From contig JAQICK010000464.1 in the NCBI GenBank assembly GCA_027858595.1, positions 1 through 10,820 of the forward strand: a DNA stretch of 10,820 bases, read 5' to 3'. The translations under genes and the position numbers were made by a program. Positions 6,560 through 10,820 of the stretch are shown here, in pieces. This stretch comes from Melioribacteraceae bacterium. Its GTDB lineage: Bacteria > Bacteroidota > Ignavibacteria > Ignavibacteriales > Melioribacteraceae. How positions within the stretch are numbered: the first letter of the stretch is position 1; every line of letters starts with the position of its first letter. Below the pieces are notes generated by a model. That model ran no database searches. It saw only the letters and a list, made by a program, of their open reading frames with translations, and was not told the DNA's origin.

Positions 6560-6996
6560 GAGCGCTCATCTTGTGAAGTTATTCTGATTTCACCATCAAT
6601 TGTACTTACTACATATTCATTTAACGGCTTTGGAGGTGGGCCTGAAACATTTCTACCTTGAAGGTCATAAATTCCATTATGGCAAGCGCACAAAATTTGT
6701 TGTGTGTCATTTTTATACTGAACTAAACAGTCAAGATGTGTGCAAGTTGCTTCCAAAGCTTTGAAATTGCCATCAACGGTTCTGATTAATATTACAGGTG
6801 TTCTACCAAACTTCACTATTTTTGAACTATTATTCTTAAACTCAGCGACTGGACCAACTTTAAGGGAATTAACTTTTACTTCCGCTATTTTTGGAGGAAT
6901 TAAATAAGATATAATTGGGTATATTATTGCTGAAAGAGCACCAAGACTTCCAATGCTCAAAAGTGAATTTAAAAATTTTCTTCTATTTGTTCCCAT
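6556..6996 (-). CDS. Rieske [2Fe-2S] protein of a quinol oxidase complex
   Basis: Accepts the first electron from quinol and passes it to the cytochrome c subunit. Its 146 residues begin with a twin-arginine signal-anchor (RRKFL at residues 5-9, then a hydrophobic helix about 10-33), so the protein is exported folded by Tat and stays anchored. The cluster motifs are CTHLDC (85-90) and CACHNGIYD (103-111), giving ligands C85, H87, C103 and H106 and the bracing disulfide C90-C105. GPPPKPL at 119-125 matches the conserved Pro-loop. Compared with the usual CTHLGC and CPCHGS, Gly is replaced by Asp and the hydrogen-bonding Ser by Gly (G108), which would lower the redox potential, as expected for menaquinol. 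AAGGTGG at 7006-7012 is a strong ribosome binding site for the ATG at 6996. It is the first gene of a tight three-gene set with cytochrome b and the nonaheme cytochrome. Confidence 0.95.
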   Translation of the reverse strand: MGTNRRKFLNSLLSIGSLGALSAIIYPIISYLIPPKIAEVKVNSLKVGPVAEFKNNSSKIVKFGRTPVILIRTVDGNFKALEATCTHLDCLVQYKNDTQQILCACHNGIYDLQGRNVSGPPPKPLNEYVVSTIDGEIRITSQDERS

Positions 6997-7005
6997 AAAA
7001 TATTA

Positions 7006-7012
7006 CCACCTT
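7006..7012 (-). promoter_or_regulatory. Strong ribosome binding site of the Rieske gene
   Basis: Read on the - strand this is AAGGTGG, 9 bases before the Rieske ATG. It is one of the best Shine-Dalgarno matches in the window. It shows that this genome uses such sites at some genes, unlike most classical Bacteroidetes, and that the Rieske start is an independent entry point for ribosomes. Confidence 0.6.
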
Positions 7013-7038
7013 AGTTAATAAATATTTAGTTTAATAAT

Positions 7039-8682
7039 TTAATCACCTCTATTTTCTATTTTATCCTTTGACTTAATTTTTGTATAGACAATTGATATAG
7101 CTATCAATACTCCGCCTACAATAATAAAAGATAGAACTTTTAATTCATTGTCTGGATGTAGTATTCCTAATAACAATGTATATAAAATTGTTATTGCAAG
7201 AGTTATTATTGCCATCCATCTATATTTTTTATTATTAAGAAAAACACTAAATACATAGTAGAGAATTGCAATAGCTAGCCAAGTGAGTCCAACGTATTCT
7301 ATTGGAACCAATAAAAATGTTGAGTAAGGTAGGAGTAAGAATGCAATTGTTAAATATGCATTTCGCATGGATTCAGTTTTAAGATCAAGTCTATCTTTTT
7401 GTGAATTTAAGATTCTTGCACTGAGTAAGGCAACTATACCAATATTTATACAGCTAATAGCCGAATTACCAGAAAATGACATAGTTGCAATTGCAATAGC
7501 AAGGTATATTAAAAAATTTGCAAGAATAATAATCTTGGAACGAAATAAGATTGCAGTAGAAACTACTAAAATACTTTGCCAGCACAACCAAATAAAAACA
7601 TCTGGTACATCAAAAATATTTATAATTGAAGTACTTAATGCCGCATATCCGAACATTGAAAAGAAAAATATCGAATATTTAGCCATTTCCTTTTTCCAGT
7701 ACAAAAATGCTAGCAATAAAAACAATATTGAAACAGCTGTGAACGAAATAGTAATTTCTGACTTAAATTGTGTAAGACTTATAAAAGCGAATAAAATAAT
7801 GAACCCGAAGCTATTAATAAAACTACTTATTACATTTTGCTTTTCATCACCAAATTCAGATTTTCTATAAATATTACCAATTGCAATGAGAATTAAATAT
7901 GACATAAGGAAGAAAATATTTACGTAGGGTTCACTAACTAAACCAATTTTGTTGCCAATAATTAATGGGTTATTAATAAACCAAAGAAGATGAGTTAGGT
8001 AAGAAAGAAAAATTGTATAATAAAAAAGACGACCCCACTCGTAGTGGATTTTTATATATGAACTTAAAGCGGTTAAGCCTAATATCCCTAAAAATATTAT
8101 ATAAGTCTCACCAGAAACTAACGCAGAAATAAATCCTAAAGTTAAACCGATATTAAAAAGATAACTTGATTCTTTCTTAATTGAAATGAATAAAAGAAAA
8201 GATGCAATTATTAATAATGGAATAGCTTCGATAATTAGATTTGTAATAAATGGATTATTTCCCCAATAGTGAAGCCTTAATGTGGAAAAAAAGAGAAGTA
8301 AGAAGGCACTACCAAATAAATACCGAGAAATTAGATCAAAGGAATTTCTCCAAAGTTTAGAAACACCGAATAAGATTATTGCAATGATAAACCCAAATAA
8401 ACTTGGAATAAATGACGGAAAACTATCAAATGGAAGTGAGAGCACAAGGGCAATTCCTAGAGCAAGTACAACAATGCCAGCTTTAGCGAACCAAAATTGT
8501 CCAATCTCAAATTCTAACGATTTTTTTTCTTCTTCTGTTTTTTTATTGTTTTTATCTGGAAGGGTCTCGTCATGATATTCTTGATTTGAAATATCCAGAT
8601 GGGATTCTATTCGGCTTATACGTTTATTAAGATCAGATAAATCTTTAATAATTTGATCATTACTTTCTAATAGATTGTCCAT
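7039..8682 (-). CDS. DUF2339-like polytopic membrane protein
   Basis: Function unknown. The protein (547 residues from the ATG at 8682) begins with a short coiled-coil-like stretch (about 1-30, LSDLNKRISRIESHLD) and a charged linker (31-56). The motif EIGQFWFAKAGIVVLALGIA (59-78) resembles the start of the membrane region in DUF2339 proteins, and roughly fifteen hydrophobic segments follow to the basic C-terminus. No catalytic or metal-binding motif is apparent. A TTG four codons upstream is also in frame, but GAGG (8687-8690) lies 4 bases before the ATG and fits it, not the TTG. It ends 42 bases before the Rieske gene on the same strand and follows the heptaheme cytochrome gene, so co-transcription with respiratory genes is likely. 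A role in assembly or stability of the complex is possible, but nothing in the sequence proves it. The DUF2339 assignment is from pattern memory. Confidence 0.75.
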   Translation of the reverse strand: MDNLLESNDQIIKDLSDLNKRISRIESHLDISNQEYHDETLPDKNNKKTEEEKKSLEFEIGQFWFAKAGIVVLALGIALVLSLPFDSFPSFIPSLFGFIIAIILFGVSKLWRNSFDLISRYLFGSAFLLLFFSTLRLHYWGNNPFITNLIIEAIPLLIIASFLLFISIKKESSYLFNIGLTLGFISALVSGETYIIFLGILGLTALSSYIKIHYEWGRLFYYTIFLSYLTHLLWFINNPLIIGNKIGLVSEPYVNIFFLMSYLILIAIGNIYRKSEFGDEKQNVISSFINSFGFIILFAFISLTQFKSEITISFTAVSILFLLLAFLYWKKEMAKYSIFFFSMFGYAALSTSIINIFDVPDVFIWLCWQSILVVSTAILFRSKIIILANFLIYLAIAIATMSFSGNSAISCINIGIVALLSARILNSQKDRLDLKTESMRNAYLTIAFLLLPYSTFLLVPIEYVGLTWLAIAILYYVFSVFLNNKKYRWMAIITLAITILYTLLLGILHPDNELKVLSFIIVGGVLIAISIVYTKIKSKDKIENRGD

Positions 8683-8736
8683 ATTACCTCGCAAGAAATT
8701 ATTATTTTTATTAATCGTTCAGTTAGTAAAAACCAA

Positions 8737-8762
8737 ATGAAAATCAACATCGTGATTTTCAT
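8737..8762 (-). terminator. Intergenic hairpin between the heptaheme cytochrome and DUF2339-like genes
   Basis: ATGAAAATCA (8737-8746) and TGATTTTCAT (8753-8762) are perfect 10-bp arms with a 6-base loop. In the - strand direction the stem is followed by a T-rich stretch (TTTGGTTTTTAC), so it may act as a weak terminator or attenuator that splits the cluster into two expression units. The stem has few G-C pairs. The remaining intergenic sequence is very AT-rich (8763-8830) and shows no clear promoter match. Confidence 0.4.
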
Positions 8763-8837
8763 ACGACTAATAACTAAATATCTAAATAAGTATATATTTA
8801 TATATAATGAACTACAATAATTTCTAACTAAGTATTT

Positions 8838-10355
8838 CTATGGACCATTTCCCTCGTGACATTCAGAGCATAATGATTCTTCCCAATCTTCTTTCTCTAC
8901 GTAACCACCAGGATGCATAAATTCCAATCCTTCACCAATTGATGTCTTCACCATATTTTCAGGTGGACCTTGCGAATTTATTAAGTGGCAAATATTACAA
9001 TCTCTTGAAATAACCTTTCCATCTTCAGAGACATGCTCGTCATCGTGGCATCTGAAGCAGCCATTAGATTTAATATGTCCAATGTTTATTGGATACTTAT
9101 CCCACCTAACTGACATCTCCGGAAATATATTTTGTGAAAATGATTTTTGCAATTGTGAAATTGAAGAATCTAAAATTTCACTCTTTTCTTCAATTATTTC
9201 TGGATAATTTTCTTCATAAAATTCAAGAATTCTTTTCTCTATTTCAACCAATGCGGAATCCGTAGACGAATATTCTTCAATACACACTTCAACAGCAATC
9301 GATTTTATTTCTGGCAATTCCTTTGAAATTTCACCAGCAGTAATAGCATTATTAATGAAAAATTCGGGGGCATTAAATTTATGCGATGGTCTATTATGGC
9401 AATCAATACAGTCCACTACTCTAATTTCGAATGATTTCAAATCATCTGCTTCAACATTATTTTCTTCGGATTCAAAAATAATTTCTTCCCCTGATTCCAA
9501 ATTTATGTATTTTACCCAAGGAATAGATTGTCTTTTTTCATCCGTAGAAATATATTCAATCGATACATTTGGATTTATATGCCAGTGTATTCCTTCTTCC
9601 AATCCTTTTGCACTAAATTTAGGGCCGACTTTCATTTCAAGATTTATATCCCATTCACTATTTTCTTCATCTCTTAAGTAATGGCGTTCCATTCTGATAC
9701 TTCGTGAATAAAATTTCTGAGGCCAATGACATTTTTCACAAATATCACGTGCCGGTCTTAAGTTGTGTATTGGAGTAGAAATGGGTTTTGGAACATCATC
9801 AATTATTGTTTTATATACTTGACGCAAGCCAGATAGTTTAGACCTCATATACCAATCAGCTCCTTCGCCAACATGACATTCGGCACATTTTACTCTAGCG
9901 TGAGGAGAGTTTTGATACGCCGTATATTCTGGAATCATTATATTATGGCAAGTTTTGCCACAAAATTCAACTGACTCACTAAAGTGGAATGCTTGGTAAC
10001 TTCCGAGTGCAGAAACAAACAGAAATAAAACGGTACCAACTACAAACACAAATGCAGCGTTTCTGTGTTTTGAGTTATTTAAATCAATAAAAGGAAGAGG
10101 TTTATAATCGGAACTCTTTTTTTCTTTCTCAAGTACTGTTCTTTTTCGCACCATTCCAATTGGAATTAATATTAGACCAGCTATTAAAAATGCAGGTAAT
10201 ATTATATAAATGACGAGACCAAGATATGAACCACCTTGATTGAATAAAACTGAAATTGCAAATAGAAAAATAATCATGAACAGAGTTATTGAGGCAATTG
10301 TGGCACCAATAATGGATGTCCAATTTTTTGTTGAATCAGGAAGGTTGAATTTCAT
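8838..10355 (-). CDS. Heptaheme NapC/NirT-type membrane cytochrome c, ImcH-like quinol dehydrogenase
   Basis: Probably takes electrons from membrane quinol and passes them to periplasmic cytochromes. Of 505 residues, three membrane helices come first (about 14-38, 44-67 and 99-122), then a periplasmic domain with seven heme sites: CGKTCH at 132-137 (a CX3CH variant), and CxxCH at 157, 206, 316, 433, 453 and 496. The segment from the first to the second heme (PEYTAYQNSPHARVKCAECH, then SKLSGLRQV) is the NapC/NirT signature. Three helices, seven hemes and about 500 residues match ImcH, the Geobacter inner-membrane cytochrome used with higher-potential external acceptors, better than the 4-heme NapC or NrfH. 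An acidic heme-free stretch (about 340-420) separates hemes 4 and 5. The ATG at 10355 has no Shine-Dalgarno sequence and sits 3 bases from a large inverted repeat. Heme count and family are solid; the ImcH equivalence is from memory and is functional inference. Confidence 0.88.
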   Translation of the reverse strand: MKFNLPDSTKNWTSIIGATIASITLFMIIFLFAISVLFNQGGSYLGLVIYIILPAFLIAGLILIPIGMVRKRTVLEKEKKSSDYKPLPFIDLNNSKHRNAAFVFVVGTVLFLFVSALGSYQAFHFSESVEFCGKTCHNIMIPEYTAYQNSPHARVKCAECHVGEGADWYMRSKLSGLRQVYKTIIDDVPKPISTPIHNLRPARDICEKCHWPQKFYSRSIRMERHYLRDEENSEWDINLEMKVGPKFSAKGLEEGIHWHINPNVSIEYISTDEKRQSIPWVKYINLESGEEIIFESEENNVEADDLKSFEIRVVDCIDCHNRPSHKFNAPEFFINNAITAGEISKELPEIKSIAVEVCIEEYSSTDSALVEIEKRILEFYEENYPEIIEEKSEILDSSISQLQKSFSQNIFPEMSVRWDKYPINIGHIKSNGCFRCHDDEHVSEDGKVISRDCNICHLINSQGPPENMVKTSIGEGLEFMHPGGYVEKEDWEESLCSECHEGNGP

Positions 10356-10358
10356 ATA

Positions 10359-10411
10359 CTATACCATACTTTATTTTTTTATTAAAGATAAAGAAATAAA
10401 GTATGGTATAG
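10359..10411 (-). promoter_or_regulatory. Perfect 18-bp inverted repeat at the start of the heptaheme cytochrome gene
   Basis: CTATACCATACTTTATTT (10359-10376) and AAATAAAGTATGGTATAG (10394-10411) are exact complements around a 17-base loop, ending 3 bases before the ATG. In mRNA this would form a long stem covering the whole ribosome-binding region. In DNA the two arms could be half-sites for a dimeric repressor or activator. No U-tract follows on the - strand, so it is not a typical terminator there, and there is no + strand gene for it to terminate. Confidence 0.6.
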
Positions 10412-10510
10412 ATAAAAAGGTGAATTATGAAAAATTATTAATAATTGAACATATTATTGCAATTGATTAAAAAAAAATAATAATCTAGGAGACAATTTTA
10501 TTATAAATAA

Positions 10511-10530
10511 TAGTAGTTAATTAAGTACTA
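10511..10530. promoter_or_regulatory. Imperfect 20-bp palindrome, possible operator
   Basis: TAGTA, TTAATTAA and TACTA lie in a dyad centred on the TTAATTAA core, with a single mismatched pair (G opposite G); 18 of 20 positions fit. It lies between the DUF502 gene end and the heptaheme cytochrome gene, about 155 bases upstream of the latter. It could be an upstream operator, but AT-rich palindromes of this kind are common by chance. Confidence 0.2.
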
Positions 10531-10543
10531 GTTTTTATTAAGT

Positions 10544-10820
10544 TTAAGTCATGATGTTTTTCAAGATTTTTTTTGAACCAACTCCTAGGCTAATAATAGT
10601 TCTCATAGCTTGGTCTAGAGGATAATCAATTTTTGTAATATATTCTGCCTTTACGTGATGAACAAATCCTGCAGTTGGGGCTGGCCCAGAAGGTACAAAT
10701 ACCGTAAACATTCCTGTGGCATGTTCATCCGTAATGAAGGCTGTAACTAAGTTTCCATTTCCAAACAAATCAACAAGAGCCACACCTTTAAACAAACTTT
10801 TCTGAGCACCAAATAATTGA
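10544..10820 (-). CDS. DUF502-family membrane protein, 3' end only
   Basis: The gene runs off the right edge of the window. The visible 91 codons are the C-terminal part; the frame is open to the edge, so the TTG at 10795 is an internal Leu, not a start. The segment VALVDLFGNGNLVTAFITDE, the motif VFVPSGPAPTAGFVHHV and the ending DQAMRTIISLGVGS match the conserved tail of DUF502 (COG2928) proteins, which have VFVPTTPNPTSGF and an EAMKLIISGG-like end. DUF502 proteins have N-terminal membrane helices, which would lie outside the window. The function is unknown. It is on the same strand as the cytochrome cluster but 188 bases upstream of it, so operon membership is doubtful. Confidence 0.8.
   Translation of the reverse strand, partial: QLFGAQKSLFKGVALVDLFGNGNLVTAFITDEHATGMFTVFVPSGPAPTAGFVHHVKAEYITKIDYPLDQAMRTIISLGVGSKKILKNIMT

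Noticed and set aside
7367..7870. 167-codon + strand ORF inside the DUF2339-like gene
   Set aside because: It is the antisense of a hydrophobic protein; the composition is explained by the real gene on the other strand.
10421..10443. GGTG followed by a tiny + strand ATG frame (MKNY), as a possible leader peptide
   Set aside because: Four codons on the strand opposite to the neighbouring genes; there is nothing downstream for it to regulate.
10240..10470. 76-codon + strand ORF over the start of the heptaheme cytochrome gene
   Set aside because: It overlaps the opposite-strand membrane region and the inverted repeat, has no ribosome binding site and no recognisable motif.
10795..10797. TTG as a start codon for the right-edge gene
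   Set aside because: The reading frame stays open upstream to the window edge with family-like sequence, so this codon is internal and the gene is cut by the window.

Overview
The window is AT-rich, circular-chromosome-like bacterial DNA, with no phage, CRISPR or transposase genes. The best guess for the host is a member of the Bacteroidota/Chlorobiota/Ignavibacteria group. Supporting signs are a TAnnTTTG-type promoter element upstream of prfC, an OmpA protein with thrombospondin type 3 repeats, a REP-like repeat with GTCATTTCGAA / GAGAAATCTC arms of a kind I associate with Bacteroidota-related genomes, and a Rieske/cytochrome b pair with low-potential (menaquinol-like) features. Several genes also carry recognisable Shine-Dalgarno sequences, which fits Ignavibacteria better than classical Bacteroidetes. 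This placement is an inference.

Layout. Positions 1-302 are a non-coding leader with hairpins and a candidate promoter. prfC (release factor 3) follows on the + strand, then an outer-membrane OmpA/TSP3 protein ending in a clear intrinsic terminator near 3640-3674. Positions 3675-4204 have no intact gene. They hold a 221-bp nested inverted-repeat element with a possible 6-bp target duplication, flanked by what looks like the decayed 3' end of a beta-barrel outer-membrane protein gene. From 4205 to 10355 all genes are on the - strand and form a respiratory cluster. In transcription order these are a heptaheme NapC/NirT-type membrane cytochrome (ImcH-like), a DUF2339-like polytopic membrane protein, a Rieske iron-sulfur protein, a fused b6/subunit-IV-type cytochrome b, and a nonaheme cytochrome c with a C-terminal membrane anchor. 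The right edge holds the 3' end of a DUF502-family gene, also on the - strand.

How the genes may work together. Rieske and cytochrome b overlap by four bases, and the nonaheme cytochrome starts about a dozen bases after cytochrome b. This looks like a Rieske/cytochrome b quinol oxidase in which the usual monoheme cytochrome c1 or f is replaced by a nine-heme cytochrome with a c1-like topology. The heptaheme ImcH-like protein upstream is a second possible exit from the quinol pool. Together they suggest electron transfer from menaquinol to periplasmic multiheme carriers, and possibly to an external or high-potential acceptor. No outer-membrane conduit or terminal reductase is visible in this window, so the final acceptor is unknown.
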